Origin: Ascidia mentula
Lineage: Eukaryota; Chordata; Ascidiacea; Phlebobranchia; Ascidiidae
Reading direction: 5' to 3'
Assembly: GCA_947561715.1 (NCBI GenBank)
Contig: OX387197.1
Coordinates: forward strand, 15,311,001 to 15,375,000
DNA length: 64,000 bases
Shown here: positions 49,500-63,878 of the stretch, piece after piece
Numbering within the stretch: the first letter of the stretch is position 1
Layout of the letters: every line of letters begins with the position of its first letter
Notes under the pieces: model-generated
Told to the model about the DNA's origin: nothing
The model's input: the letters and a program-made list of their open reading frames with translations, nothing else
Databases searched by the model: none
Translations under genes and position numbers: made by a program

Positions 49500-52400
49500 G
49501 TGCCGCGGTTACAACCCCCATTTGCGTGGACAAGGAACTGTCCTGGACAGCAATATGGCCTACTGAGCACAGCACGCGTGCTCTATGACGTGGACAATTT
49601 ATATTGTGACAGAGGTCTACACGCTAGGACTTTCCCGCCTCTGCAACTGACTTCCACAGAAATACCGACATGCGGCTTGAAGTACACAGCAGGAGGGATC
49701 CTGGTGGACGGTACGACACGGCCTATGATCGCGAATCGGCGGCCGCACGCGTCGGGGCAGCAACAGCAGGGGGCGCTCGCAAACGATCGAGTGGAAAAGG
49801 TGGCCCGAGCAGGGCGTGATGCTTACCTTATTCAAACAGAATGGGGGTCCGGGGCGAGGGGGCAGGTTGGGCTTGTGGCTACTTTCGGTGCTTGCGCCGT
49901 CGCGGGCACTCGGAACGGCGATTTTCAACACCGAGTGCAGCGGGTGTAATTACCACGGCGGCATCGACTGAAAACGGTGTGCCTGCCCCTGGACAGTAAT
50001 GAGGCATAATGAGCGCGAGTCGGCACCGACGCAACGCAGCAACGGCAGCAGGGGGTCTCTTGCAAAACGATTAAGTCAAAAAAGTAGCCCAAGCAGGGCG
50101 TGATGCTTACCTTATTCAAATAGAATGCCGGTCCGTGGCAGGGGGACAGGTTGGGCTTGTGGGTAATTTTGCCGGTTGCCCCATCGCAGGCACTCGGACT
50201 GGCGACTTTGAACACTGAGTGCCGCGGTTACAACCCCCATTTGCGTGGACAAGGAACTGTCCTGGACAGCAATATGGCCTACGGAGCACAGCACGCGTGC
50301 TCTATGACGTGGACAATTTATATTGTGACAGAGGTCTACACGCTAGGACTTTCCCGCCTCTGCAACTGACTTCCACAGAAATACCGACATGCGGCTTGAA
50401 GTACACAGCAGGAGGGATCCTGGTGGACGGTACGACACGGCCTATGATCGCGAATCGGCGGCCGCACGCGTCGGGGCAGCAACAGCAGGGGGCGCTCGCA
50501 AACGATCGAGTGGAAAAGGTGGCCCGAGCAGGGCGTGATGCTTACCTTATTCAAACAGAATGGGGGTCCGGGGCGAGGGGGCAGGTTGGGCTTGTGGCTA
50601 CTTTCGGTGCTTGCGCCGTCGCGGGCACTCGGAACGGCGATTTTCAACACCGAGTGCAGCGGGTGTAATTACCACGGCGGCATCGACTGAAAACGGTGTG
50701 CCTGCCCCTGGACAGTAATGAGGCATAATGAGCGCGAGTCGGCACCGACGCAACGCAGCAACGGCAGCAGGGGGTCTCTTGCAAAACGATTAAGTCAAAA
50801 AAGTAGCCCAAGCAGGGCGTGATGCTTACCTTATTCAAATAGAATGCCGGTCCGTGGCAGGGGGACAGGTTGGGCTTGTGGGTAATTTTGCCGGTTGCCC
50901 CATCGCAGGCACTCGGACTGGCGACTTTGAACACTGAGTGCCGCGGTTACAACCCCCATTTGCGTGGACAAGGAACTGTCCTGGACAGCAATATGGCCTA
51001 CGGAGCACAGCACGCGTGCTCTGTGACGTATACAATTTATATTGTGACAGAGGTCTACACGCTAGGACTTTCCCGCCTCTGCAACTGACTTCCACAGAAA
51101 TACCGACATGCGGCTTGAAGTACACAGCAGGAGGGATCCTGGTGGACGGTACGACACGGCCTATGATCGCGAATCGGCGGCCGCACGCGTCGGGGCAGCA
51201 ACAGCAGGGGGCGCTCGCAAACGATCGAGTGGAAAAGGTGGCCCGAGCAGGGCGTGATGCTTACCTTATTCAAACAGAATGGGGGTCCGGGGCGAGGGGG
51301 CAGGTTGGGCTTGTGGCTACTTTCGGTGCTTGCGCCGTCGCGGGCACTCGGAACGGCGATTTTCAACACCGAGTGCAGCGGGTGTAATTACCACGGCGGC
51401 ATCGACTGAAAACGGTGTGCCTGCCCCTGGACAGTAATGAGGCATAATGAGCGCGAGTCGGCACCGACGCAACGCAGCAACGGCAGCAGGGGGTCTCTTG
51501 CAAAACGATTAAGTCAAAAAAGTAGCCCAAGCAGGGCGTGATGCTTACCTTATTCAAATAGAATGCCGGTCCGTGGCAGGGGGACAGGTTGGGCTTGTGG
51601 GTAATTTTGCCGGTTGCCCCATCGCAGGCACTCGGACTGGCGACTTTGAACACTGAGTGCCGCGGTTACAACCCCCATTTGCGTGGACAAGGAACTGTCC
51701 TGGACAGCAATATGGCCTACTGAGCACAGCACGCGTGCTCTATGACGTGGACAATTTATATTGTGACAGAGGTCTACACGCTAGGACTTTCCCGCCTCTG
51801 CAACTGACTTCCACAGAAATACCGACATGCGGCTTGAAGTACACAGCAGGAGGGATCCTGGTGGACGGTACGACACGGCCTATGATCGCGAATCGGCGGC
51901 CGCACGCGTCGGGGCAGCAACAGCAGGGGGCGCTCGCAAACGATCGAGTGGAAAAGGTGGCCCGAGCAGGGCGTGATGCTTACCTTATTCAAACAGAATG
52001 GGGGTCCGGGGCGAGGGGGCAGGTTGGGCTTGTGGCTACTTTCGGTGCTTGCGCCGTCGCGGGCACTCGGAACGGCGATTTTCAACACCGAGTGCAGCGG
52101 GTGTAATTACCACGGCGGCATCGACTGAAAACGGTGTGCCTGCCCCTGGACAGTAATGAGGCATAATGAGCGCGAGTCGGCACCGACGCAACGCAGCAAC
52201 GGCAGCAGGGGGTCTCTTGCAAAACGATTAAGTCAAAAAAGTAGCCCAAGCAGGGCGTGATGCTTACCTTATTCAAATAGAATGCCGGTCCGTGGCAGGG
52301 GGACAGGTTGGGCTTGTGGGTAATTTTGCCGGTTGCCCCATCGCAGGCACTCGGACTGGCGACTTTGAACACTGAGTGCCGCGGTTACAACCCCCATTTG

Positions 52401-55400
52401 CGTGGACAAGGAACTGTCCTGGACAGCAATATGGCCTACGGAGCACAGCACGCGTGCTCTATGACGTGGACAATTTATATTGTGACAGAGGTCTACACGC
52501 TAGGACTTTCCCGCCTCTGCAACTGACTTCCACAGAAATACCGACATGCGGCTTGAAGTACACAGCAGGAGGGATCCTGGTGGACGGTACGACACGGCCT
52601 ATGATCGCGAATCGGCGGCCGCACGCGTCGGGGCAGCAACAGCAGGGGGCGCTCGCAAACGATCGAGTGGAAAAGGTGGCCCGAGCAGGGCGTGATGCTT
52701 ACCTTATTCAAACAGAATGGGGGTCCGGGGCGAGGGGGCAGGTTGGGCTTGTGGCTACTTTCGGTGCTTGCGCCGTCGCGGGCACTCGGAACGGCGATTT
52801 TCAACACCGAGTGCAGCGGGTGTAATTACCACGGCGGCATCGACTGAAAACGGTGTGCCTGCCCCTGGACAGTAATGAGGCATAATGAGCGCGAGTCGGC
52901 ACCGACGCAACGCAGCAACGGCAGCAGGGGGTCTCTTGCAAAACGATTAAGTCAAAAAAGTAGCCCAAGCAGGGCGTGATGCTTACCTTATTCAAATAGA
53001 ATGCCGGTCCGTGGCAGGGGGACAGGTTGGGCTTGTGGGTAATTTTGCCGGTTGCCCCATCGCAGGCACTCGGACTGGCGACTTTGAACACTGAGTGCCG
53101 CGGTTACAACCCCCATTTGCGTGGACAAGGAACTGTCCTGGACAGCAATATGGCCTACTGAGCACAGCACGCGTGCTCTATGACGTGGACAATTTATATT
53201 GTGACAGAGGTCTACACGCTAGGACTTTCCCGCCTCTGCAACTGACTTCCACAGAAATACCGACATGCGGCTTGAAGTACACAGCAGGAGGGATCCTGGT
53301 GGACGGTACGACACGGCCTATGATCGCGAATCGGCGGCCGCACGCGTCGGGGCAGCAACAGCAGGGGGCGCTCGCAAACGATCGAGTGGAAAAGGTGGCC
53401 CGAGCAGGGCGTGATGCTTACCTTATTCAAACAGAATGGGGGTCCGGGGCGAGGGGGCAGGTTGGGCTTGTGGCTACTTTCGGTGCTTGCGCCGTCGCGG
53501 GCACTCGGAACGGCGATTTTCAACACCGAGTGCAGCGGGTGTAATTACCACGGCGGCATCGACAAAAACGGTGTGCCTGCCCCTGGACAGTAATGAGGCA
53601 TAATGAGCGCGAGTCGGCACCGACGCAACGCAGCAACGGCAGCAGGGGGTCTCTTGCAAAACGATTAAGTCAAAAAAGTAGCCCAAGCAGGGCGTGATGC
53701 TTACCTTATTCAAATAGAATGCCGGTCCGTGGCAGGGGGACAGGTTGGGCTTGTGGGTAATTTTGCCGGTTGCCCCATCGCAGGCACTCGGACTGGCGAC
53801 TTTGAACACTGAGTGCCGCGGTTACAACCCCCATTTGCGTGGACAAGGAACTGTCCTGGACAGCAATATGGCCTACGGAGCACAGCACGCGTGCTCTGTG
53901 ACGTATACAATTTATATTGTGACAGAGGTCTACACGCTAGGACTTTCCCGCCTCTGCAACTGACTTCCACAGAAATACCGACATGCGGCTTGAAGTACAC
54001 AGCAGGAGGGATCCTGGTGGACGGTACGACACGGCCTATGATCGCGAATCGGCGGCCGCACGCGTCGGGGCAGCAACAGCAGGGGGCGCTCGCAAACGAT
54101 CGAGTGGAAAAGGTGGCCCGAGCAGGGCGTGATGCTTACCTTATTCAAACAGAATGGGGGTCCGGGGCGAGGGGGCAGGTTGGGCTTGTGGCTACTTTCG
54201 GTGCTTGCGCCGTCGCGGGCACTCGGAACGGCGATTTTCAACACCGAGTGCAGCGGGTGTAATTACCACGGCGGCATCGACTGAAAACGGTGTGCCTGCC
54301 CCTGGACAGTAATGAGGCATAATGAGCGCGAGTCGGCACCGACGCAACGCAGCAACGGCAGCAGGGGGTCTCTTGCAAAACGATTAAGTCAAAAAAGTAG
54401 CCCAAGCAGGGCGTGATGCTTACCTTATTCAAATAGAATGCCGGTCCGTGGCAGGGGGACAGGTTGGGCTTGTGGGTAATTTTGCCGGTTGCCCCATCGC
54501 AGGCACTCGGACTGGCGACTTTGAACACTGAGTGCCGCGGTTACAACCCCCATTTGCGTGGACAAGGAACTGTCCTGGACAGCAATATGGCCTACGGAGC
54601 ACAGCACGCGTGCTCTATGACGTGGACAATTTATATTGTGACAGAGGTCTACACGCTAGGACTTTCCCGCCTCTGCAACTGACTTCCACAGAAATACCGA
54701 CATGCGGCTTGAAGTACACAGCAGGAGGGATCCTGGTGGACGGTACGACACGGCCTATGATCGCGAATCGGCGGCCGCACGCGTCGGGGCAGCAACAGCA
54801 GGGGGCGCTCGCAAACGATCGAGTGGAAAAGGTGGCCCGAGCAGGGCGTGATGCTTACCTTATTCAAACAGAATGGGGGTCCGGGGCGAGGGGGCAGGTT
54901 GGGCTTGTGGCTACTTTCGGTGCTTGCGCCGTCGCGGGCACTCGGAACGGCGATTTTCAACACCGAGTGCAGCGGGTGTAATTACCACGGCGGCATCGAC
55001 TGAAAACGGTGTGCCTGCCCCTGGACAGTAATGAGGCATAATGAGCGCGAGTCGGCACCGACGCAACGCAGCAACGGCAGCAGGGGGTCTCTTGCAAAAC
55101 GATTAAGTCAAAAAAGTAGCCCAAGCAGGGCGTGATGCTTACCTTATTCAAATAGAATGCCGGTCCGTGGCAGGGGGACAGGTTGGGCTTGTGGGTAATT
55201 TTGCCGGTTGCCCCATCGCAGGCACTCGGACTGGCGACTTTGAACACTGAGTGCCGCGGTTACAACCCCCATTTGCGTGGACAAGGAACTGTCCTGGACA
55301 GCAATATGGCCTACTGAGCACAGCACGCGTGCTCTATGACGTGGACAATTTATATTGTGACAGAGGTCTACACGCTAGGACTTTCCCGCCTCTGCAACTG

Positions 55401-57407
55401 ACTTCCACAGAAATACCGACATGCGGCTTGAAGTACACAGCAGGAGGGATCCTGGTGGACGGTACGACACGGCCTATGATCGCGAATCGGCGGCCGCACG
55501 CGTCGGGGCAGCAACAGCAGGGGGCGCTCGCAAACGATCGAGTGGAAAAGGTGGCCCGAGCAGGGCGTGATGCTTACCTTATTCAAACAGAATGGGGGTC
55601 CGGGGCGAGGGGGCAGGTTGGGCTTGTGGCTACTTTCGGTGCTTGCGCCGTCGCGGGCACTCGGAACGGCGATTTTCAACACCGAGTGCAGCGGGTGTAA
55701 TTACCACGGCGGCATCGACTGAAAACGGTGTGCCTGCCCCTGGACAGTAATGAGGCATAATGAGCGCGAGTCGGCACCGACGCAACGCAGCAACGGCAGC
55801 AGGGGGTCTCTTGCAAAACGATTAAGTCAAAAAAGTAGCCCAAGCAGGGCGTGATGCTTACCTTATTCAAATAGAATGCCGGTCCGTGGCAGGGGGACAG
55901 GTTGGGCTTGTGGGTAATTTTGCCGGTTGCCCCATCGCAGGCACTCGGACTGGCGACTTTGAACACTGAGTGCCGCGGTTACAACCCCCATTTGCGTGGA
56001 CAAGGAACTGTCCTGGACAGCAATATGGCCTACGGAGCACAGCACGCGTGCTCTATGACGTGGACAATTTATATTGTGACAGAGGTCTACACGCTAGGAC
56101 TTTCCCGCCTCTGCAACTGACTTCCACAGAAATACCGACATGCGGCTTGAAGTACACAGCAGGAGGGATCCTGGTGGACGGTACGACACGGCCTATGATC
56201 GCGAATCGGCGGCCGCACGCGTCGGGGCAGCAACAGCAGGGGGCGCTCGCAAACGATCGAGTGGAAAAGGTGGCCCGAGCAGGGCGTGATGCTTACCTTA
56301 TTCAAACAGAATGGGGGTCCGGGGCGAGGGGGCAGGTTGGGCTTGTGGCTACTTTCGGTGCTTGCGCCGTCGCGGGCACTCGGAACGGCGATTTTCAACA
56401 CCGAGTGCAGCGGGTGTAATTACCACGGCGGCATCGACTGAAAACGGTGTGCCTGCCCCTGGACAGTAATGAGGCATAATGAGCGCGAGTCGGCACCGAC
56501 GCAACGCAGCAACGGCAGCAGGGGGTCTCTTGCAAAACGATTAAGTCAAAAAAGTAGCCCAAGCAGGGCGTGATGCTTACCTTATTCAAATAGAATGCCG
56601 GTCCGTGGCAGGGGGACAGGTTGGGCTTGTGGGTAATTTTGCCGGTTGCCCCATCGCAGGCACTCGGACTGGCGACTTTGAACACTGAGTGCCGCGGTTA
56701 CAACCCCCATTTGCGTGGACAAGGAACTGTCCTGGACAGCAATATGGCCTACGGAGCACAGCACGCGTGCTCTATGACGTGGACAATTTATATTGTGACA
56801 GAGGTCTACACGCTAGGACTTTCCCGCCTCTGCAACTGACTTCCACAGAAATACCGACATGCGGCTTGAAGTACACAGCAGGAGGGATCCTGGTGGACGG
56901 TACGACACGGCCTATGATCGCGAATCGGCGGCCGCACGCGTCGGGGCAGCAACAGCAGGGGGCGCTCGCAAACGATCGAGTGGAAAAGGTGGCCCGAGCA
57001 GGGCGTGATGCTTACCTTATTCAAACAGAATGGGGGTCCGGGGCGAGGGGGCAGGTTGGGCTTGTGGCTACTTTCGGTGCTTGCGCCGTCGCGGGCACTC
57101 GGAACGGCGATTTTCAACACCGAGTGCAGCGGGTGTAATTACCACGGCGGCATCGACTGAAAACGGTGTGCCTGCCCCTGGACAGTAATGAGGCATAATG
57201 AGCGCGAGTCGGCACCGACGCAACGCAGCAACGGCAGCAGGGGGTCTCTTGCAAAACGATTAAGTCAAAAAAGTAGCCCAAGCAGGGCGTGATGCTTACC
57301 TTATTCAAATAGAATGCCGGTCCGTGGCAGGGGGACAGGTTGGGCTTGTGGGTAATTTTGCCGGTTGCCCCATCGCAGGCACTCGGACTGGCGACTTTGA
57401 ACACTGA
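49500..57407. repeat. Eleven-unit block HOR-11, copy 2 (units 69-79; 7,908 bp)
   Basis: Unit types are 4-3-1-4-3-5-1-3-4-3-3, identical in order and length to 22188-30095. Its single T5 (unit 74, from 53095) is at the same place in the block. No further T5 unit occurs to the right of it. Confidence 0.9.
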
Positions 57408-60400
57408 GTGCCGCGGTTACAACCCCCATTTGCGTGGACAAGGAACTGTCCTGGACAGCAATATGGCCTACTGAGCACAGCACGCGTGCTCTATGACGTG
57501 GACAATTTATATTGTGACAGAGGTCTACACGCTAGGACTTTCCCGCCTCTGCAACTGACTTCCACAGAAATACCGACATGCGGCTTGAAGTACACAGCAG
57601 GAGGGATCCTGGTGGACGGTACGACACGGCCTATGATCGCGAATCGGCGGCCGCACGCGTCGGGGCAGCAACAGCAGGGGGCGCTCGCAAACGATCGAGT
57701 GGAAAAGGTGGCCCGAGCAGGGCGTGATGCTTACCTTATTCAAACAGAATGGGGGTCCGGGGCGAGGGGGCAGGTTGGGCTTGTGGCTACTTTCGGTGCT
57801 TGCGCCGTCGCGGGCACTCGGAACGGCGATTTTCAACACCGAGTGCAGCGGGTGTAATTACCACGGCGGCATCGACTGAAAACGGTGTGCCTGCCCCTGG
57901 ACAGTAATGAGGCATAATGAGCGCGAGTCGGCACCGACGCAACGCAGCAACGGCAGCAGGGGGTCTCTTGCAAAACGATTAAGTCAAAAAAGTAGCCCAA
58001 GCAGGGCGTGATGCTTACCTTATTCAAATAGAATGCCGGTCCGTGGCAGGGGGACAGGTTGGGCTTGTGGGTAATTTTGCCGGTTGCCCCATCGCAGGCA
58101 CTCGGACTGGCGACTTTGAACACTGAGTGCCGCGGTTACAACCCCCATTTGCGTGGACAAGGAACTGTCCTGGACAGCAATATGGCCTACGGAGCACAGC
58201 ACGCGTGCTCTATGACGTGGACAATTTATATTGTGACAGAGGTCTACACGCTAGGACTTTCCCGCCTCTGCAACTGACTTCCACAGAAATACCGACATGC
58301 GGCTTGAAGTACACAGCAGGAGGGATCCTGGTGGACGGTACGACACGGCCTATGATCGCGAATCGGCGGCCGCACGCGTCGGGGCAGCAACAGCAGGGGG
58401 CGCTCGCAAACGATCGAGTGGAAAAGGTGGCCCGAGCAGGGCGTGATGCTTACCTTATTCAAACAGAATGGGGGTCCGGGGCGAGGGGGCAGGTTGGGCT
58501 TGTGGCTACTTTCGGTGCTTGCGCCGTCGCGGGCACTCGGAACGGCGATTTTCAACACCGAGTGCAGCGGGTGTAATTACCACGGCGGCATCGACTGAAA
58601 ACGGTGTGCCTGCCCCTGGACAGTAATGAGGCATAATGAGCGCGAGTCGGCACCGACGCAACGCAGCAACGGCAGCAGGGGGTCTCTTGCAAAACGATTA
58701 AGTCAAAAAAGTAGCCCAAGCAGGGCGTGATGCTTACCTTATTCAAATAGAATGCCGGTCCGTGGCAGGGGGACAGGTTGGGCTTGTGGGTAATTTTGCC
58801 GGTTGCCCCATCGCAGGCACTCGGACTGGCGACTTTGAACACTGAGTGCCGCGGTTACAACCCCCATTTGCGTGGACAAGGAACTGTCCTGGACAGCAAT
58901 ATGGCCTACTGAGCACAGCACGCGTGCTCTATGACGTGGACAATTTATATTGTGACAGAGGTCTACACGCTAGGACTTTCCCGCCTCTGCAACTGACTTC
59001 CACAGAAATACCGACATGCGGCTTGAAGTACACAGCAGGAGGGATCCTGGTGGACGGTACGACACGGCCTATGATCGCGAATCGGCGGCCGCACGCGTCG
59101 GGGCAGCAACAGCAGGGGGCGCTCGCAAACGATCGAGTGGAAAAGGTGGCCCGAGCAGGGCGTGATGCTTACCTTATTCAAACAGAATGGGGGTCCGGGG
59201 CGAGGGGGCAGGTTGGGCTTGTGGCTACTTTCGGTGCTTGCGCCGTCGCGGGCACTCGGAACGGCGATTTTCAACACCGAGTGCAGCGGGTGTAATTACC
59301 ACGGCGGCATCGACTGAAAACGGTGTGCCTGCCCCTGGACAGTAATGAGGCATAATGAGCGCGAGTCGGCACCGACGCAACGCAGCAACGGCAGCAGGGG
59401 GTCTCTTGCAAAACGATTAAGTCAAAAAAGTAGCCCAAGCAGGGCGTGATGCTTACCTTATTCAAATAGAATGCCGGTCCGTGGCAGGGGGACAGGTTGG
59501 GCTTGTGGGTAATTTTGCCGGTTGCCCCATCGCAGGCACTCGGACTGGCGACTTTGAACACTGAGTGCCGCGGTTACAACCCCCATTTGCGTGGACAAGG
59601 AACTGTCCTGGACAGCAATATGGCCTACGGAGCACAGCACGCGTGCTCTGTGACGTATACAATTTATATTGTGACAGAGGTCTACACGCTAGGACTTTCC
59701 CGCCTCTGCAACTGACTTCCACAGAAATACCGACATGCGGCTTGAAGTACACAGCAGGAGGGATCCTGGTGGACGGTACGACACGGCCTATGATCGCGAA
59801 TCGGCGGCCGCACGCGTCGGGGCAGCAACAGCAGGGGGCGCTCGCAAACGATCGAGTGGAAAAGGTGGCCCGAGCAGGGCGTGATGCTTACCTTATTCAA
59901 ACAGAATGGGGGTCCGGGGCGAGGGGGCAGGTTGGGCTTGTGGCTACTTTCGGTGCTTGCGCCGTCGCGGGCACTCGGAACGGCGATTTTCAACACCGAG
60001 TGCAGCGGGTGTAATTACCACGGCGGCATCGACTGAAAACGGTGTGCCTGCCCCTGGACAGTAATGAGGCATAATGAGCGCGAGTCGGCACCGACGCAAC
60101 GCAGCAACGGCAGCAGGGGGTCTCTTGCAAAACGATTAAGTCAAAAAAGTAGCCCAAGCAGGGCGTGATGCTTACCTTATTCAAATAGAATGCCGGTCCG
60201 TGGCAGGGGGACAGGTTGGGCTTGTGGGTAATTTTGCCGGTTGCCCCATCGCAGGCACTCGGACTGGCGACTTTGAACACTGAGTGCCGCGGTTACAACC
60301 CCCATTTGCGTGGACAAGGAACTGTCCTGGACAGCAATATGGCCTACGGAGCACAGCACGCGTGCTCTATGACGTGGACAATTTATATTGTGACAGAGGT

Positions 60401-63400
60401 CTACACGCTAGGACTTTCCCGCCTCTGCAACTGACTTCCACAGAAATACCGACATGCGGCTTGAAGTACACAGCAGGAGGGATCCTGGTGGACGGTACGA
60501 CACGGCCTATGATCGCGAATCGGCGGCCGCACGCGTCGGGGCAGCAACAGCAGGGGGCGCTCGCAAACGATCGAGTGGAAAAGGTGGCCCGAGCAGGGCG
60601 TGATGCTTACCTTATTCAAACAGAATGGGGGTCCGGGGCGAGGGGGCAGGTTGGGCTTGTGGCTACTTTCGGTGCTTGCGCCGTCGCGGGCACTCGGAAC
60701 GGCGATTTTCAACACCGAGTGCAGCGGGTGTAATTACCACGGCGGCATCGACTGAAAACGGTGTGCCTGCCCCTGGACAGTAATGAGGCATAATGAGCGC
60801 GAGTCGGCACCGACGCAACGCAGCAACGGCAGCAGGGGGTCTCTTGCAAAACGATTAAGTCAAAAAAGTAGCCCAAGCAGGGCGTGATGCTTACCTTATT
60901 CAAATAGAATGCCGGTCCGTGGCAGGGGGACAGGTTGGGCTTGTGGGTAATTTTGCCGGTTGCCCCATCGCAGGCACTCGGACTGGCGACTTTGAACACT
61001 GAGTGCCGCGGTTACAACCCCCATTTGCGTGGACAAGGAACTGTCCTGGACAGCAATATGGCCTACTGAGCACAGCACGCGTGCTCTATGACGTGGACAA
61101 TTTATATTGTGACAGAGGTCTACACGCTAGGACTTTCCCGCCTCTGCAACTGACTTCCACAGAAATACCGACATGCGGCTTGAAGTACACAGCAGGAGGG
61201 ATCCTGGTGGACGGTACGACACGGCCTATGATCGCGAATCGGCGGCCGCACGCGTCGGGGCAGCAACAGCAGGGGGCGCTCGCAAACGATCGAGTGGAAA
61301 AGGTGGCCCGAGCAGGGCGTGATGCTTACCTTATTCAAACAGAATGGGGGTCCGGGGCGAGGGGGCAGGTTGGGCTTGTGGCTACTTTCGGTGCTTGCGC
61401 CGTCGCGGGCACTCGGAACGGCGATTTTCAACACCGAGTGCAGCGGGTGTAATTACCACGGCGGCATCGACTGAAAACGGTGTGCCTGCCCCTGGACAGT
61501 AATGAGGCATAATGAGCGCGAGTCGGCACCGACGCAACGCAGCAACGGCAGCAGGGGGTCTCTTGCAAAACGATTAAGTCAAAAAAGTAGCCCAAGCAGG
61601 GCGTGATGCTTACCTTATTCAAATAGAATGCCGGTCCGTGGCAGGGGGACAGGTTGGGCTTGTGGGTAATTTTGCCGGTTGCCCCATCGCAGGCACTCGG
61701 ACTGGCGACTTTGAACACTGAGTGCCGCGGTTACAACCCCCATTTGCGTGGACAAGGAACTGTCCTGGACAGCAATATGGCCTACGGAGCACAGCACGCG
61801 TGCTCTGTGACGTATACAATTTATATTGTGACAGAGGTCTACACGCTAGGACTTTCCCGCCTCTGCAACTGACTTCCACAGAAATACCGACATGCGGCTT
61901 GAAGTACACAGCAGGAGGGATCCTGGTGGACGGTACGACACGGCCTATGATCGCGAATCGGCGGCCGCACGCGTCGGGGCAGCAACAGCAGGGGGCGCTC
62001 GCAAACGATCGAGTGGAAAAGGTGGCCCGAGCAGGGCGTGATGCTTACCTTATTCAAACAGAATGGGGGTCCGGGGCGAGGGGGCAGGTTGGGCTTGTGG
62101 CTACTTTCGGTGCTTGCGCCGTCGCGGGCACTCGGAACGGCGATTTTCAACACCGAGTGCAGCGGGTGTAATTACCACGGCGGCATCGACTGAAAACGGT
62201 GTGCCTGCCCCTGGACAGTAATGAGGCATAATGAGCGCGAGTCGGCACCGACGCAACGCAGCAACGGCAGCAGGGGGTCTCTTGCAAAACGATTAAGTCA
62301 AAAAAGTAGCCCAAGCAGGGCGTGATGCTTACCTTATTCAAATAGAATGCCGGTCCGTGGCAGGGGGACAGGTTGGGCTTGTGGGTAATTTTGCCGGTTG
62401 CCCCATCGCAGGCACTCGGACTGGCGACTTTGAACACTGAGTGCCGCGGTTACAACCCCCATTTGCGTGGACAAGGAACTGTCCTGGACAGCAATATGGC
62501 CTACGGAGCACAGCACGCGTGCTCTGTGACGTATACAATTTATATTGTGACAGAGGTCTACACGCTAGGACTTTCCCGCCTCTGCAACTGACTTCCACAG
62601 AAATACCGACATGCGGCTTGAAGTACACAGCAGGAGGGATCCTGGTGGACGGTACGACACGGCCTATGATCGCGAATCGGCGGCCGCACGCGTCGGGGCA
62701 GCAACAGCAGGGGGCGCTCGCAAACGATCGAGTGGAAAAGGTGGCCCGAGCAGGGCGTGATGCTTACCTTATTCAAACAGAATGGGGGTCCGGGGCGAGG
62801 GGGCAGGTTGGGCTTGTGGCTACTTTCGGTGCTTGCGCCGTCGCGGGCACTCGGAACGGCGATTTTCAACACCGAGTGCAGCGGGTGTAATTACCACGGC
62901 GGCATCGACTGAAAACGGTGTGCCTGCCCCTGGACAGTAATGAGGCATAATGAGCGCGAGTCGGCACCGACGCAACGCAGCAACGGCAGCAGGGGGTCTC
63001 TTGCAAAACGATTAAGTCAAAAAAGTAGCCCAAGCAGGGCGTGATGCTTACCTTATTCAAATAGAATGCCGGTCCGTGGCAGGGGGACAGGTTGGGCTTG
63101 TGGGTAATTTTGCCGGTTGCCCCATCGCAGGCACTCGGACTGGCGACTTTGAACACTGAGTGCCGCGGTTACAACCCCCATTTGCGTGGACAAGGAACTG
63201 TCCTGGACAGCAATATGGCCTACGGAGCACAGCACGCGTGCTCTGTGACGTATACAATTTATATTGTGACAGAGGTCTACACGCTAGGACTTTCCCGCCT
63301 CTGCAACTGACTTCCACAGAAATACCGACATGCGGCTTGAAGTACACAGCAGGAGGGATCCTGGTGGACGGTACGACACGGCCTATGATCGCGAATCGGC

Positions 63401-63878
63401 GGCCGCACGCGTCGGGGCAGCAACAGCAGGGGGCGCTCGCAAACGATCGAGTGGAAAAGGTGGCCCGAGCAGGGCGTGATGCTTACCTTATTCAAACAGA
63501 ATGGGGGTCCGGGGCGAGGGGGCAGGTTGGGCTTGTGGCTACTTTCGGTGCTTGCGCCGTCGCGGGCACTCGGAACGGCGATTTTCAACACCGAGTGCAG
63601 CGGGTGTAATTACCACGGCGGCATCGACTGAAAACGGTGTGCCTGCCCCTGGACAGTAATGAGGCATAATGAGCGCGAGTCGGCACCGACGCAACGCAGC
63701 AACGGCAGCAGGGGGTCTCTTGCAAAACGATTAAGTCAAAAAAGTAGCCCAAGCAGGGCGTGATGCTTACCTTATTCAAATAGAATGCCGGTCCGTGGCA
63801 GGGGGACAGGTTGGGCTTGTGGGTAATTTTGCCGGTTGCCCCATCGCAGGCACTCGGACTGGCGACTTTGAACACTGA
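57408..63878. repeat. Nine-unit tail, types 4-3-4-1-3-4-1-1-1 (units 80-88; 6,471 bp)
   Basis: This segment has no T5, so all nine units are 719 bp. Its order does not recur elsewhere in the window. It ends in a run of T1 that continues into the final partial unit. Confidence 0.88.

Larger units (their letters stand above)
39440..57407. repeat. 17,968-bp segmental duplication within the array, copy 2 (units 55-79)
   Basis: This is the partner of 12128-30095. Every one of the 25 unit types agrees with the first copy. Which copy is older cannot be told from the sequence. Equal lengths and no accumulated differences at the scored sites indicate a very recent event, or an assembly duplication. 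Confidence 0.88.
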
